From NCBI GenBank assembly GCA_963921425.1, contig OY992840.1, positions 11,968,501-12,032,500 on the forward strand: a stretch of 64,000 nt of DNA, read 5' to 3'. Position numbers and translations under genes: made by a program. Below, one piece after another: positions 1 to 10,961 of this stretch; the stretch's first letter is position 1, and each line of letters begins with the position of its first letter. The notes under the pieces were generated by a model. It ran no database searches and was not told the origin of the DNA. It worked only from the letters and a program-made list of their open reading frames with translations. Source of the stretch: Dryas octopetala (taxonomy: Eukaryota > Streptophyta > Magnoliopsida > Rosales > Rosaceae).

Positions 1-634
1 ATAAGCACAATTACAAAATTGTGCTTTGTGATAAGTATGTATAATACACAACCTATAGACAGCAACAAACAAATTTACAGAAATTTAAAACAAGTACAAA
101 TAAATTAATCTCAGTCGGTTAATTTTCACTTGCATTGTAAATTTTGGACCGTCTTGGTCGACACATCAAATGCTATGGTGCAGTCCATTGTAGCAGACTT
201 CTTCTTGTTCATGATCATCATCAACTTAACCTTTCCAGTCAATATGGCTTGGCTGTTCAGCGTCAACACCCCACTACTCAATTCACTGCCAAGATTAGAA
301 CTGCTCAGTGCACTGGAACTCAAATTCACTGTCACATCGATCTTCTTGGTGCCACGCATTCCAGCCTTGCTCTTTTTAATCACAACTTGCCCCACAGTCG
401 CGCCTTGGTACAAAAACGTGACAGTGCCTGCATCAAACTTGTAGGGGCCCCAGTTTGTGTTCTTGACCCTGATTTGGGTTGTGAAGCTTGTGTCAAATGA
501 TGGTGTTGCAGGGACTGAGTTGAAGTTTTGGACATTGATGGCCCCCAACCTGACCTTCGGAGTCTTGACACGCATCACAGTGAGTCCAAATACAGTCATG
601 ACTATAATCTGAAACACAATGAAAATACCAATAT

Positions 635-971
635 TGTTGGAATTAAGGATTCTAATTGAATTCCAGTTTTAAATAGCTGCATTAATGTAAGACTAAGTTA
701 GTTAATTAGTTACAATTTGGTTGTATTAATTTTCTGACAGATGGCACTGCCTTATAGGACAGTTGCATGATTGGTGCTGAGGTGATCACAGTCACTCCAC
801 CCTATTTGCTTTGTAACCGTTATTCTTGTCCTTACATGGACATGCTCTGATATATATTGAATTTGTGTGTGGCTGGCTCAAGGTGAGCATCACGCATATT
901 TTGTGATTCCATCTCTTTCTCTCCACACTCTCGTTTCTATTCTCTGTTCACCACAGCATCATTGTTCAACA
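635..971 (+). repeat. Copia-1 5' LTR
   Basis: 337 bp starting TGTTGG and ending TCAACA. It matches the 3' LTR at all but one base by eye. A TATATATT stretch near 850-858 could be the element's TATA box. Confidence 0.95.
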
Positions 972-984
972 TGGTATCAGAGCC
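972..984 (+). other. Copia-1 primer-binding site
   Basis: TGGTATCAGAGCC immediately follows the 5' LTR. It is complementary to the 3' end of plant initiator tRNA-Met, the standard primer of plant copia elements. Confidence 0.92.
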
Positions 985-1069
985 CTGGTTTTGATTATTA
1001 GAGCTGGGGCGTTGGTTCTGTGAAGAGTGAGTGAGAAATCCAATGTGAAAATCTCAACATTCAGCTGCT

Positions 1070-3553
1070 ATGGCTGGATCTGGAAATGGTGAGCTACGAG
1101 CTCCCGTCTTCGATGGAACAGAGTATGAATTCTGGAGAGTCAGAATGATTACAATCTTCAAATCCTATGGGATCTGGAAGCTTGTGGAAAAGGGAATTTG
1201 CATTCCAGAATCAAGGAAGAAGAAAGAGAAAGTTAAGAAGGATGGAGAAGCACTCAGTGTGGATGACGAAGAGGAAGCAGACTCTTATCTTGAAGAGCAA
1301 CAGATGAAGGATGCAAAGGCCTTAGGAATCATTCAAGGTGCTGTTTCAAGGGAGATCTTCCCTCGAATTGTGAATCAAGAAACTGCTAAAGGAGCATGGG
1401 ACTTACTTAGAGATGAGTACCATGGAGATGAACAAACCAGGTCAGTGAAGCTCCAAGGATTGCGTAGAGAATTTGAATATATGAGGATGAGGGAAAATGA
1501 ATCTTTGTCCTCATACTTTACTCGATTTTTTGACTTAACCAATCAAATGGAAAAGTTTGGTGAAACTCTTCCTCACCAACGAATGGTACAGAAGATTTTG
1601 ATTAGTTTAACAAAGCTTTATGATCCCATGTGTGTAATTATTGAGAGAACTATTGATTTGTATACAGTATCAGTGCATGAGGTTGTAGGGTCACTTAAGA
1701 GCTATGAACTCAGACTGGATAGACATGAGGAAGATTCAGGCTATGCTGAGAAGGCTCTGGCTAGCATGAGTGTTTCACCTAACACTCAAAATCCTCAAAA
1801 CAAAACCTACCATCACAGTGGAGGAAAGAAAGCTGCCTGGAAAGGTAAACCCAAGAAGTGGGAAAACAAGTCAAATACAAATGTGAAAGGAGTTGGGGCA
1901 GATGCAGGGAAGAACAAATGCAGAATTTGTGATAAGCTTCATTTTGGGGAATGTTGGTTCAAAGGGAAAATCAAATGCCACAATTGTGAGAAATTTGGGC
2001 ACATGATGAAGGACTGCCATCAACCAAGTAAAAGGGGACAGGTTGCCAACTATGCTAATCAGGTACAAGAGGCTGCTACTATGTTTTATGCATGTCATAA
2101 AGCATCTATGGAGAATTGCAAAGATGTGTGGTACCTGGACAGTGGTTGCAGTAATCATATGACAGGGTGTGAGTCTCTACTTGTGGACATTGATCGAAGT
2201 GTGAGATGCAAGGTTAAAATGGGGACAGGTGATCTTGTTGAGTCAATTGGCAAAGGCACACTACCTGTTAAAACCAAGAATGGCACAAGATACATTACTG
2301 AAGTAATGGTTGTACCTGGATTAGATGAAAACTTGTTGAGTGTTGGACAAATGGTCGAGCATGGGTATTGGTTGATCTTTGGAGATTTTTCTGCAAACAT
2401 TTATGGAGATAAAGATTTTAAAAATCTAGTTGTGAGTGTGCAGATGAAAGGGAACAGGTGTTTTCCCCTTGCTTTCGAGGACATTGGCTTTGAAATGGCA
2501 AACAAAGCCACTGTCATTGATTCCTCCTGGAAATGGCATAAGAGATATGGCCATTTAAATTTTGACAGCTTGTTAAGATTGCAGGATGAGAATATGGTGT
2601 ATGGACTACCTCAAATTGTTGGAAAGAATCATGTTTGTGAAGGATGTGCAGTAAGCAAGTCTCACAGAGAAGCTTTTGACAAAGGGAAGATTAAGAGGGC
2701 ATCTAATCTACTTGAATTGGTACACACAGATGTCTGTGGACCAATGACTGAAACTATTGGTGGGAATAGATATTTTCTCACATTCATTGATGATAAATCC
2801 AGGATGTGCTGGGTCTACTTTCTGAGATGCAAATCTGAAGTGTTAAATGTATTCAAGAAGTTCAAGTCAATGGTGGAACTGCAAAGTGGATTCATGATCA
2901 AGAAATTGAGAAGTGATAGGGGTGGAGAATATATCTCTTTGGAATTTGATCAATTCTGTGAAAAATGTGGAATTGAAAGACAACTAACAGTCTCATACTC
3001 ACCCCAACAAAATGGCACTGCAGAGAGGAAGAATAGAACCATTGTAGAGATGGCTAAGGCAATGCTACATGAAAAACAAATGCCTAAGCATTTTTGGGGA
3101 GAAGCAGTCAATACTGCAGTCTATTTACTCAATAGATGTCCCACTAGAGCTTTGAAAAATGTGACTCCATTTGAGGAATTCAGTGGAAGGAAGCCTGGAG
3201 TCAAACACTTGAGAATCTTTGGTTCCATTTGTTACACTCATATTCCATCTCAACGAAGGCATAAGTTGGATGAATCTGGTCAGAAGGGAGTCTTTGTAGG
3301 CTATGGCATCAGGGAAAAGGGGTATAGGGTGTATGATCTAAGAACAGCCAGAGTTATTGTCTCTAGAAGTGTTGTGTTTGATGAGTCAGCTTTGTGGAAT
3401 TGGGAAAATGAAGAGATTACATATGCTGCTGTGCCCTGGACAGATGGAGAATTTGAAGATGATATGTCTGCAAGCTCAGAATTTCCAAACCAAACTCAAC
3501 ACAGTGTGGAGGAATCCCCAAACAATGATTCTCCTGCTGCTGAAATTCCTTGA
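1070..3553 (+). CDS. Copia-1 gag, protease and integrase reading frame
   Basis: 827 codons starting at the ATG about 100 bp after the LTR. The gag region (about residues 10-220) is of the UBN2 type. One CCHC zinc knuckle has C303, C306, H311 and C316. The aspartic protease motif is DSG at 357. The pre-integrase HHCC region lies near 485-535. The integrase catalytic triad is D554, D616 and E652, with the usual spacing of about 35 between the last two. The frame ends at a TGA (3551-3553) just before the reverse transcriptase, which continues in another frame. Related copia elements have a single fused polyprotein, so the break is probably a one-base loss in a short T run near 3550. Confidence 0.93.
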   Translation: MAGSGNGELRAPVFDGTEYEFWRVRMITIFKSYGIWKLVEKGICIPESRKKKEKVKKDGEALSVDDEEEADSYLEEQQMKDAKALGIIQGAVSREIFPRIVNQETAKGAWDLLRDEYHGDEQTRSVKLQGLRREFEYMRMRENESLSSYFTRFFDLTNQMEKFGETLPHQRMVQKILISLTKLYDPMCVIIERTIDLYTVSVHEVVGSLKSYELRLDRHEEDSGYAEKALASMSVSPNTQNPQNKTYHHSGGKKAAWKGKPKKWENKSNTNVKGVGADAGKNKCRICDKLHFGECWFKGKIKCHNCEKFGHMMKDCHQPSKRGQVANYANQVQEAATMFYACHKASMENCKDVWYLDSGCSNHMTGCESLLVDIDRSVRCKVKMGTGDLVESIGKGTLPVKTKNGTRYITEVMVVPGLDENLLSVGQMVEHGYWLIFGDFSANIYGDKDFKNLVVSVQMKGNRCFPLAFEDIGFEMANKATVIDSSWKWHKRYGHLNFDSLLRLQDENMVYGLPQIVGKNHVCEGCAVSKSHREAFDKGKIKRASNLLELVHTDVCGPMTETIGGNRYFLTFIDDKSRMCWVYFLRCKSEVLNVFKKFKSMVELQSGFMIKKLRSDRGGEYISLEFDQFCEKCGIERQLTVSYSPQQNGTAERKNRTIVEMAKAMLHEKQMPKHFWGEAVNTAVYLLNRCPTRALKNVTPFEEFSGRKPGVKHLRIFGSICYTHIPSQRRHKLDESGQKGVFVGYGIREKGYRVYDLRTARVIVSRSVVFDESALWNWENEEITYAAVPWTDGEFEDDMSASSEFPNQTQHSVEESPNNDSPAAEIP

Positions 3554-5256
3554 GGTCAGATTCACCTGAAGTCAACTCAAGAAATGAGATTGGAAATGAG
3601 ATTGTGCTGGCTGAAACTTATGATACTACTCCTTTAAAATGGAAGAACCTGAATGAAGTGTTTGCTCATTGCAAACTTAGTGTCATTGAACCAGAAAGTT
3701 ACTTTGATGCTGCAAAAGATCAAGCATGGCAAAAGGCCATGGAAAATGAGATCAATATGATAGAGAAAAATCATACCTGGGAACTTGTGTGTAGACCAGC
3801 AGATAAGCCTATTGTAGGAGTGAAATGGATTTTTAAAACAAAGCTTGATCTCGATGGTTCAATACAGATACACAAAGCTAGACTGGTTGCAAAGGGGTAC
3901 ACTCAAAAGCCAGGAGTGGATTTCAACGAGACCTTTGCACCAGTAGCTAGATTGGATACAATCAGAACCTTAATTGCTCTTGCAGCTCAGAAAGGGTGGA
4001 AGCTATATCAACTAGATGTGAAATCAGCTTTTCTCAATGGAGTGCTAGAGGAAGAAGTTTATGTTGAACAGCCTGAGGGATTTGTGGTTCCAAATGCAGA
4101 AGACAAAGTGTACAAACTAAAAAAAGCCCTCTATGGACTTAAACAAGCTCCAAGAGCTTGGTATAGCAACATTGATTCATTTCTGGTGCAGTGTGGTTTT
4201 GAAAAGAGCTCAAGTGAAGCAACTTTGTATGTGAGGCACAAAATGGGAAAAGGCACACTCATTGTATCCATCTATGTGGATGATATTGTATACACTGGGA
4301 GTGATAAGGAAATGATGGAGGAATTCAAACAAGAGATGATGAGAAGATATGAAATGACAGATTTGGGATTACTACATCACTTTCTTGGCATTGGTGTTGT
4401 TCAAAAGGAAGGATGCATATTCATTCATCAACGAAAATATGCCTTAAGTCTGCTGGAGAAGTTTGGCTTAAAAGATTGCAAACCTGTTTCAATCCCACTT
4501 GCCACTACAGATAAGCTACGAAAAGAAGATGGAAGTCAGGCTGCAGATGAAGCCTTATATAGGAAAATCATTGGCAGCTTGCTTTACCTAACAGCAACTA
4601 GACCTGACATAATGTTTGCTTCTAGTTTGCTGGCTAGGTTTATGCATTGTCCAACCTCCAAACATCTTGGAACTGCCAAAAGAGTACTGAGGTACATCAG
4701 TGGTACAATTGACCATGGAATCCTATACAAAAAGGGGGAATCAGCATTTCTAATTGGCTACTGTGATAGTGATTGGAGTGGTGATGAAGATGACATGAAA
4801 TCAACCTCTGGTTATGCATTCTCTTTTGGCAGTGGTGTTTTCTCTTGGGCATCTGTAAAGCAACAAAGTGTTGCATTATCCACTGTAGAAGCTGAGTACA
4901 TGAGTGCAGCAGAAGCCACTACTCAAGCTATCTGGTTGAGGTTTGTTTTGCAAGACTTTGGTGAAGAACAAGTGGATCCAACCACTATAATGTGTGATAA
5001 CACCTCTGCTATTGCAATGACAAGGAACCCTGTGTTTCACCAACGATCAAAGCACATTAAAAGGAAGTTTCATTTTATCAGAGAGGCAATGCAGGAAGGG
5101 GAGATTGATCTTCTATACTGCAAGAGTGAAGATCAAATTGCTGATATATTCACCAAAGCTTTAGCAAAGGAAAGGTTCTGTTTGTTGAGAAGTATGCTGG
5201 GAGTGAATTCAATTAAAACCTTAGAAGGGAGTGTTGGAATTAAGGATTCTAATTGA
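3550..5256 (+). CDS. Copia-1 reverse transcriptase and RNase H frame
   Basis: About 568 codons in a different frame from the upstream gag-integrase ORF. There is no ATG at its left edge, so it would be made only by fusion to the upstream frame. It holds the RVT_2 reverse transcriptase ([10 protein letters not shown] block; catalytic YVDD at residues 242-245) and RNase H (CDSDW, Asp 406; later STVEAEY). The stop lies inside the 3' LTR at 5254-5256. No other stop or frame break was seen. Confidence 0.9.
   Translation: MRSDSPEVNSRNEIGNEIVLAETYDTTPLKWKNLNEVFAHCKLSVIEPESYFDAAKDQAWQKAMENEINMIEKNHTWELVCRPADKPIVGVKWIFKTKLDLDGSIQIHKARLVAKGYTQKPGVDFNETFAPVARLDTIRTLIALAAQKGWKLYQLDVKSAFLNGVLEEEVYVEQPEGFVVPNAEDKVYKLKKALYGLKQAPRAWYSNIDSFLVQCGFEKSSSEATLYVRHKMGKGTLIVSIYVDDIVYTGSDKEMMEEFKQEMMRRYEMTDLGLLHHFLGIGVVQKEGCIFIHQRKYALSLLEKFGLKDCKPVSIPLATTDKLRKEDGSQAADEALYRKIIGSLLYLTATRPDIMFASSLLARFMHCPTSKHLGTAKRVLRYISGTIDHGILYKKGESAFLIGYCDSDWSGDEDDMKSTSGYAFSFGSGVFSWASVKQQSVALSTVEAEYMSAAEATTQAIWLRFVLQDFGEEQVDPTTIMCDNTSAIAMTRNPVFHQRSKHIKRKFHFIREAMQEGEIDLLYCKSEDQIADIFTKALAKERFCLLRSMLGVNSIKTLEGSVGIKDSN
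5223..5231 (+). other. Copia-1 polypurine tract
   Basis: AGAAGGGAG directly precedes the 3' LTR and would prime plus-strand synthesis. It is inside the end of the RNase H reading frame. Confidence 0.8.
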
Positions 5257-5568
5257 ATTCCAGTTTTAAATAGCTGCATTAATGTAAGACTAAGTTAGTT
5301 AATTAGTTACAATTTGGTTGTATTAATTTTCTGACAGATGGCACTGCCTTATAGGACAGTTGCATGATTGGTGCTGAGGTGATCACAGTCACTCCACCCT
5401 ATTTGCTTTGTAACCGTTATTCTTGTCCTTACATGGACATGCTCTGATATATATTGAATTTGTGTGTGGCTGGCTCAGGGTGAGCATCACGCATATTTTG
5501 TGATTCCATCTCTTTCTCTCCACACTCTCGTTTCTATTCTCTGTTCACCACAGCATCATTGTTCAACA
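5232..5568 (+). repeat. Copia-1 3' LTR
   Basis: 337 bp, TGTTGG...TCAACA, one mismatch to the 5' LTR, followed at once by the AATAT target duplication (5569-5573) and the N-terminal part of LEA1. Confidence 0.95.
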
Positions 5569-5697
5569 AATATAAGTAAACAACTTGATTCTCTTCTGCC
5601 GTTTGAGCTCATCCTCGGATTGTAAAGACTCTGCATCACTTCTTTGGTAACCATTTGCAGATGCTAAGGGATAAGCCTGATGGGTTTTCTCAGCCAT

Positions 5698-6060
5698 ATT
5701 TCTTTTTCCTTTCTGATATGAGTGAAAAGAAAACTTCTCTGCTTTTGTTTTGTGGGTTTGTTTTTGTAGGATGAAAGTGGGAAGTGGAGGGAGTTGTTTG
5801 TGGAAATGAAGGGAAGTGTAGTGTGATATATTTTTAGTGTTGGGAGTTTGGCCAATTTCAATATATAGGTTATTTAGGGGAATGAACTTCCTGGAAATTA
5901 ATTGTGAGTTAAACTTGGGGTTGGGAAAGTATTTTATTGAAGACAGCAAACGCGTCCAAAAGTGGGAACTGTTTGATAAGAGACGATCGATCAGGCATGC
6001 ATTGACTATATTCCCACATATTAAACTGGTGAAAATTAAAGTACTGTATATATGAGGGCA
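5698..6060 (-). promoter_or_regulatory. LEA1 promoter
   Basis: Upstream of the LEA1 start, this resembles the LEA5 and LEA12 promoters. It has an AT-rich TATA-like stretch near 5825-5832 and a CGCG box ACGCGT at 5950-5955 followed by CCAAA. This side of the gene is intact although the coding part is interrupted. Confidence 0.6.
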
Positions 6061-6169
6061 TAAAGACTTTGCCTCCCCAGAAATAGTACGTCTAGAACAA
6101 AAACAAGGATCTCCAAGTCTTACGTACAGAGTCCTACCTGTACGGTATCTTTTATTTTTATTTTATCTT

Positions 6170-6400
6170 TTTTTTTTTTTTTTGGTAAGGTATGGAGCTT
6201 AGAGAACTCATTCCACGCACCCTCTAGAAGACTATGAGTCAAAAACTCCACTATGCGCGTGTTTGGTTACACTTCGGCATTTCCTAGAAGTCTGCCACAA
6301 TGGAAATGAACTACGCTGGCTCCAAATTTGGCGAGCTAGGTTGCATGTTCTGAATTTAGATTGCGAGCAGTGACCAAGACGACTACGTACTCTTACTTTC
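6170..6400 (+). pseudogene. LEA ghost: promoter fused to 3'UTR, coding part gone
   Basis: This is what remains of the head-to-head partner of LEA1. It carries the promoter block found before LEA9: CTCTAGAAG at about 6223-6231, AGTCAA, then GCGCGT at 6255-6260, TTTGGTTACA and CATTTCCT. About 40-50 bp later it runs into sequence matching plus-strand LEA 3'UTRs (GAGCTAGGTTGCATG..., ATTGCGAG, ACCAAGAC; compare 10169-10215 and 32418-32470). The TATA box, start codon and all coding sequence are missing. The deletion is inferred from these two homologies lying side by side. Confidence 0.65.
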
Positions 6401-8068
6401 TGTTATATTTTCTCTTTGTTTTTGTTCCTTAGTTACACTGTTATTCTCTTTGTTAGACAGTTATTCATTATATATGGACTATCTTCATTATTGTATTTGT
6501 TGTGTAAAAATATTTCTCATTGTCGCAATTATGTTTCGTGAACAAATCTCTGCAATTGTGATTAAAGTTAATATTTCATCATGGTATAAAATTACCCAAA
6601 TATTGTTTATTTTAATATTAAAAATTAATTTGATCAACAAAAAACTAGTTGACCCACAAAACAACTAGTGGGTTCATGAAAGTGGGCACTGAAGCAAGCA
6701 TTTTGTGCTGTGTGCGTTGTTAATTGGGCAACAAGCTAGTGTGTTATTTCTTCTAACTTGATTTCTTGGAGGGCAATTAAAAAGCGTCTGTTGCATTTTT
6801 TAGAGTATATCACTCTATCATAGGTATGATACTCCCATCTAGAAAAGCGGCTTTCATCAATCTTAGCATTCAATGGTGCAAGAGAGAGGACTATATATAT
6901 CAGCAGTTTCTAACAAGTTCTCAGTTATGTAAGTTAAAACGTGACAATAGTGACAATTGATCATTGCATTTGATGGCTCTACAAACAAATTTTCGATCAA
7001 AAATCTAATCAAACTTTTGACCTACTCTAATTAAGATTAGCCTAAGCACTCAATTATTTGAGTTAGATCCTACATCTTCTTAATCCTTTTAGTTTGCTCC
7101 AATATCTTAATCTTCTAAGTACTAATTAAGTTAAAATAAAGTGGAACATAGGGCGGGTGAAAAGAATTACATGGATACATTGCATTCTTATAGGAGACAT
7201 ACATTAAAATGCATATTGGGTAAAAAATAAAACAAATTGTCTATTATATATTGTTTAGAAGACGTTGGATATAGCTTAATGAATGAGAATTAAAACATAA
7301 CTAAACTCTTCAACTCGCCTGTATACACATACATTTGTTGAGAAAAAACTGAAATGACATACAATATTCATTAATGATATTAATTGTAGACTAAATGTGA
7401 TAGTTAGATAGACTCCATTTCATAAAATACTCATTTCCAATCTTCACCAGAACATCATGTTGAGTGGGGACAGCTAACATCATTTTGATATAGTAGCTAT
7501 TACAGTCTAGACCAATTAAGCATTCTCAATCAACTTTCATGACCTATAAGCTTAAGCATGAACTAGACAAGCAAGTCATCATGCATGGGACTCATGGCAC
7601 CATAAAACCAAAAGAGAATAACAACCGGAAGAAGGTCAAAGCCGCCCTTCATGAAGCCTATGCTGAATCTCAAAACAAGGAATATGGAGGATTCTATGCA
7701 CAACCCTAAACTGTCTGAAGACACTCAGACTATTAACAAAATTTTTAAATATACGTATACCCTTAACCAAAAAAAAAAAACTTAAAAGCACAAAATCCAA
7801 ATGATAAAATTTTTCGAGAAAATTTAGAGAATAAAAAATAAAAGAAATAAAATAGAGAAAGATGGTCGAGGACCCCACCGGCGGCCGTGGAGGCTGGTGA
7901 CGTCGCCACACACCAAAGTGAATTTAGAATGTGTTCAAATTTGAATAACGAATAACCACAATTACAAAATTCGCTCGATCGGTAATAAGTATGTATCACA
8001 CAACCTATACAGAACAAAAAAATTTGCAGAAATTTAAAACAAGTACAAAGAAAAATCACATTCTGTTT
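6401..8068. other. Spacer, including duplicated LEA downstream flank
   Basis: No gene seen. From about 7140 onward the sequence recurs at about 14500-15380 and partly at 29040-29480 (for example, the block around 'GACTCCATTTCATAAAATA' at 7410). It forms the downstream flank of the minus-strand LEA genes and is part of the duplicated unit. The end (7920-8068) is the LEA2 3'UTR and downstream DNA. Confidence 0.6.
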
Positions 8069-8695
8069 TCACTTGCATTGTAAACTTTTGACCGTCTTGG
8101 CGGACACATCCAATGCTATGGTGCAGTCCATTGTAGCAGACTTCTTCTTCTTCATGATCATCATCAATTCAACCTTTCCAGTCAATTTAGCTTGGCTGTT
8201 CAGCGTCAACACCCCACTACTCAATTCACTGCCAAGATTTGAACCGCTTAATGCACTGGAACTCAAATCCACTGTCACATCGATCTTCTTGGTGCCACGC
8301 ATTCCGGCCTTCCCCTTTGGAATCAGAACTTGCCCCACAGTCGCGCCTTGGTACATGAACGTTACAGTGCCTGCATCAAACTTATAGGGACCCCAGTTTG
8401 TGTTCTTCACCCTGATTTGGGTTGTGAAGCTTGTGTCAAATGATGGTGTTGCTGGGACAGAGTTGAAGTTTTGGACATTGATGGCGCCCAACCTGACCTT
8501 AGGGGTCTTAACACGCATCACAGTGAGTCCAAAAACGGTCATGACAATAATTTGAAAGACAATGAAAATACCAATATACGTAAACAGCTTGATTCTCTTC
8601 TGGCGTTTGAGCTCATCTGGGGATTGCAAAGATTCTCCATCACTTCTTGTGTAACCATTTGCCGATTGCATGGTTTGCTGGCTCTTCTCTGCCAT
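8069..8695 (-). CDS. LEA2: LEA_2 family membrane protein
   Basis: 208 aa, single exon. Residues 1-36 are a hydrophilic tail (MAEKSQQTMQ..., RSDGESLQSPDELKRQKR) of the 'B' type shared with LEA6 and LEA8. A membrane span lies at about 37-60 (FTYIGIFIVFQIIVMTVFGLTV). The LEA_2 domain follows, with the VKNTNWGPYKFD motif near 98-109 and a lysine-rich MKKKKS stretch before the C-terminal LQCK. The start is the ATG aligned with all paralogues. It differs from LEA6 at only a few residues, including Q in place of K-L around VQNF, and a VLIPKG variant. It pairs head-to-head with LEA3. The family is linked to membrane-associated stress or defence roles; the exact function is unknown. Confidence 0.93.
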   Translation of the reverse strand: MAEKSQQTMQSANGYTRSDGESLQSPDELKRQKRIKLFTYIGIFIVFQIIVMTVFGLTVMRVKTPKVRLGAINVQNFNSVPATPSFDTSFTTQIRVKNTNWGPYKFDAGTVTFMYQGATVGQVLIPKGKAGMRGTKKIDVTVDLSSSALSGSNLGSELSSGVLTLNSQAKLTGKVELMMIMKKKKSATMDCTIALDVSAKTVKSLQCK

Positions 8696-9523
8696 CTTTC
8701 TTTTACTGGAAAGCTTTGAAAGAAAATGCTCTGTTTTGTATCTGTTTAGCTCTCTAAATTAAGAATTGAGCAAGTGTACTAATTGTTTGTTGTAATATTG
8801 GCTGAATGCTGCGTGGTATATATAGTAGTGTTTTGGACAAGTATTTGATTTATGAATTGAGAGGAAATGATGTGTACGTGTAAGCTTCAATTCCTGGAAA
8901 TGCCCAAATGTAACCAAACGCGCATAGTTTGGAGTATTTGACTTGTGGTCTTCTAGAGGGTGGTCAAATGAGTTCCCATGAGGAGCTTAATTTGGGTTCT
9001 TGCTGTAACTTCAAGTCTTAATGCCCACATAGCTTACAAAGAAAAGGATAAAATAAAATAAAAAATAATATCCCACAACAAGAAGCCGAGTACTTTGTAA
9101 GCAGTCCTTGTTTGTGTTCTAGAAATAGTCTTTATGCCGTTACAGCCTTCTCTATTATTCTATACTTTATTTTGCTTTTCATCTGTATAATATCTTGGGA
9201 ATCAAAATTGCCGATACTGATGTTTGATATGTTCACCAATGACTCATAGCAAAAGCTTAAAAGGTCTTCACAAAAGTCATCGATCATCTAGAAGTCAATA
9301 TATATTTCCCAACTGTGGACACGCGCGTTTGGTGGATCTGAAATAAAATACTAAGGTTATTTCTGAAACTGCCCAAACTCCAAACACTATATATAACACG
9401 CTACTCTTGCTTCATTTCCACAAACAACTTCCTCCACTTCCTACTTTCATCATACAAAAACCAACCCACAAAACAAAAGCAGAGAGATTCTCTTTTTACT
9501 CATCTCAGAAAAGAGAAAGCAAC
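8696..9523. promoter_or_regulatory. Bidirectional promoter between LEA2 and LEA3
   Basis: 828 bp between two divergent starts. The LEA2 side has TATATATA at about 8817-8825, ACGCGC at 8918-8923, a W-box TTGACT at 8938-8943 and TTCTAGA at 8951-8957. The LEA3 side has TCTAGAAGTCAA at 9288-9299, overlapping CGCG boxes ACGCGCGT at 9321-9328 and TATATATAA at 9388-9396. A core block near 9090-9150 (GTCTTTATGCCGT and TCCTTGTTTGTG) occurs in the other paired promoters in the opposite orientation, so this pair is flipped relative to the others. Confidence 0.72.
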
Positions 9524-10156
9524 ATGGCTGAGAAAACCCATCAGGCTTATCCCTTAGCCCCAACAAATGGTTACCAAAGAAGTGATGCAGAGTCTTTGGA
9601 ATCCGCAGATGAGCTCAAACGCAAGAAGAGAATCAAGTTGTTTACGTATATTGGTATTTTCATTGTGTTTCAGATCATAGTCATGACTGTGTTTGGACTC
9701 ACTGTGATGCGTGTTAAGACCCCCAAGGTCAGGTTGGGCGCCATCAATGTCCAAAACTTCAACTCTGTCCCAGCAACACCATCATTTGACACAAGCTTCA
9801 CAACCCAAATCAGGGTGAAGAACACAAACTGGGGTCCCTATAAGTTTGATGCAGGCACTGTAACGTTCATGTACCAAGGCGCGACTGTGGGGCAAGTTGT
9901 GATTCCAAAGGGCAAGGCCGGAATGCGTGGCACCAAGAAGATCGATGTGACAGTGGATTTGAGTTCCAGTGCATTAAGCAGTTCTAATCTTGGCAGTGAA
10001 TTGAGCAGCGGGGTGTTGACGCTGAACAGCCAAGCCAAATTGACTGGAAAGGTTGAATTGATGATGATCGTGAAGAAGAAGAAGTCTGCTACAATGGACT
10101 GCACCATAGCATTGGATGTGTCCGCCAAGACGGTCAAAAGTTTACAATGCAAGTGA
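9524..10156 (+). CDS. LEA3: LEA_2 family membrane protein
   Basis: 210 aa. It has an 'A'-type N-terminus (MAEKTHQAYPLAPTNGYQRSD) like LEA1, LEA5 and LEA12, a membrane span at about 39-62 and a LEA_2 domain to the end (LQCK). The in-frame ORF extends upstream to 9407, but that stretch is 5'UTR with no paralogue match, so the ATG at 9524 is used. From the membrane span onward the protein is almost identical to LEA6, which has a 'B' tail. Its 3'UTR (10157-10260) is of the type found after LEA7 and LEA9. It looks like a mosaic of two subtypes. Confidence 0.94.
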   Translation: MAEKTHQAYPLAPTNGYQRSDAESLESADELKRKKRIKLFTYIGIFIVFQIIVMTVFGLTVMRVKTPKVRLGAINVQNFNSVPATPSFDTSFTTQIRVKNTNWGPYKFDAGTVTFMYQGATVGQVVIPKGKAGMRGTKKIDVTVDLSSSALSSSNLGSELSSGVLTLNSQAKLTGKVELMMIVKKKKSATMDCTIALDVSAKTVKSLQCK

Positions 10157-10539
10157 TCAAGACTGGCGAGCCAGGGTGCAATTCAGGATTCGGATTGCGA
10201 GTGATCAAGACTGGTTCTTGATTTGTGATTTAATTTTTATTTTCTTTGTGTAATTTGTTGTGGAACTATAATGAAATTTATTGATTTTTTCTAATCAATT
10301 AGGCCAGTGATCTTTTTACTTTCTTTTCAATGATTGAATATAGAAGCAGGTGGTTAATTTCTATAATTAATAGCAATAATACCTGCCTTACATAAAATCA
10401 GGTCAGAAAATTAAGATAACAAAAAAACATGCATATGCATCCATGTGTTTTAGTTAGGGAGTGAGAAGGGCGAGAATGAAACACTTCCTATGAGTGTCCT
10501 AATCTATATATCCGCTGGCAATAAGTGAGTCAAATCTGT

Positions 10540-10961
10540 TGGTAATAAGTACTCACAGTATGCTCCTATTTGGGGCAAGCCAGAAACAGTACTTGGCTAA
10601 AGATGCACTTAAAAGGTATGAAATGCTCCGAGGCAGAGGATTAATTTTGCTACATCCACCGAAACTTTTAGCATTAATACTCTGGAGGAAGTGTAGTCAG
10701 CAATTTCATGTATGCAGAAATACTCAAGCCTTGTCAGCATATGCCATGAATGTGATTCAACTCTCATCAACTCTCTTTGGTGGGGAAAATTAGAAATAAA
10801 GGCATTCATTGGTTTACATGGCAGAGACTCTGCAAGGCAAAATCACAGGGGAGAGCTTGGCTTTCAACAACAGAAGGCTTTAATAAGGCCATGCTTGGAA
10901 TGCATTATTGTTCGTGACTTTTTACAAGTCGAGAGTCTTTGGTAGCAGAAATTCTCAAGAA
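10540..10961 (+). pseudogene. LINE (non-LTR retrotransposon) relic
   Basis: Frame-broken remnant of the region after the reverse transcriptase in plant L1-type LINEs. Readable pieces in shifting frames include LWRKCSQ, SAYAMN, WWGK followed by IHWFTWQRLCKAKSQG, LGFQQ and finally ESLVAEILKNR. The last is typical of the 'SLVARVLKARY' block. Stops and frameshifts are frequent. The relic is cut on the right by a MITE at 10962. Confidence 0.6.

Larger units (their letters stand above)
635..5568 (+). mobile_element. Copia-1: full-length Ty1/copia LTR retrotransposon
   Basis: Complete LTR retrotransposon of 4934 bp with 337-bp LTRs (TGTTGG...TCAACA), target duplication AATAT on both sides, a tRNA-iMet primer-binding site after the 5' LTR and a purine tract before the 3' LTR. 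The domain order gag, protease, integrase, reverse transcriptase, RNase H identifies the copia superfamily. The two LTRs differ at one position by eye (A881 versus G5478), which points to a very recent insertion. The polyprotein frame is broken once near 3550, so this copy is probably not self-sufficient as it stands. Confidence 0.97.
126..5697 (-). pseudogene. LEA1: LEA_2 gene split by a copia retrotransposon
   Basis: The gene lies in two pieces on the minus strand: the start and N-terminus at 5574-5697 (MAEKTHQ..., YPLAS-type tail) and the rest at 126-634, ending in LQCK and a TGA stop at 126-128. A copia element (635-5568) sits inside the membrane-span codons, right after the Y-I of FTYIGIF. 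The 5-bp duplication AATAT (630-634 and 5569-5573) flanks it. Counting one copy of the duplication, the pieces add up to 633 nt in frame, the same as LEA3 and LEA5, so the insertion is the only visible lesion. The element runs in the opposite direction to the gene. The left piece could still encode a LEA_2 domain, but without an N-terminal anchor. Inactivation is inferred; the split itself is seen directly. Confidence 0.93.

Noticed and set aside
130..444. About 104-codon antisense ORF (MHCK...PASNL) seen in many LEA copies
   Set aside because: It mirrors the LEA coding strand exactly. Its repetition follows from paralogue identity; no separate start context or independent conservation is seen.
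9407..9523. N-terminal extensions of LEA3 (9407), LEA7 (25099), LEA9 (31661) and LEA12 (40903)
   Set aside because: These stretches follow the TATA box as 5'UTR, and all paralogues align from the downstream ATG.
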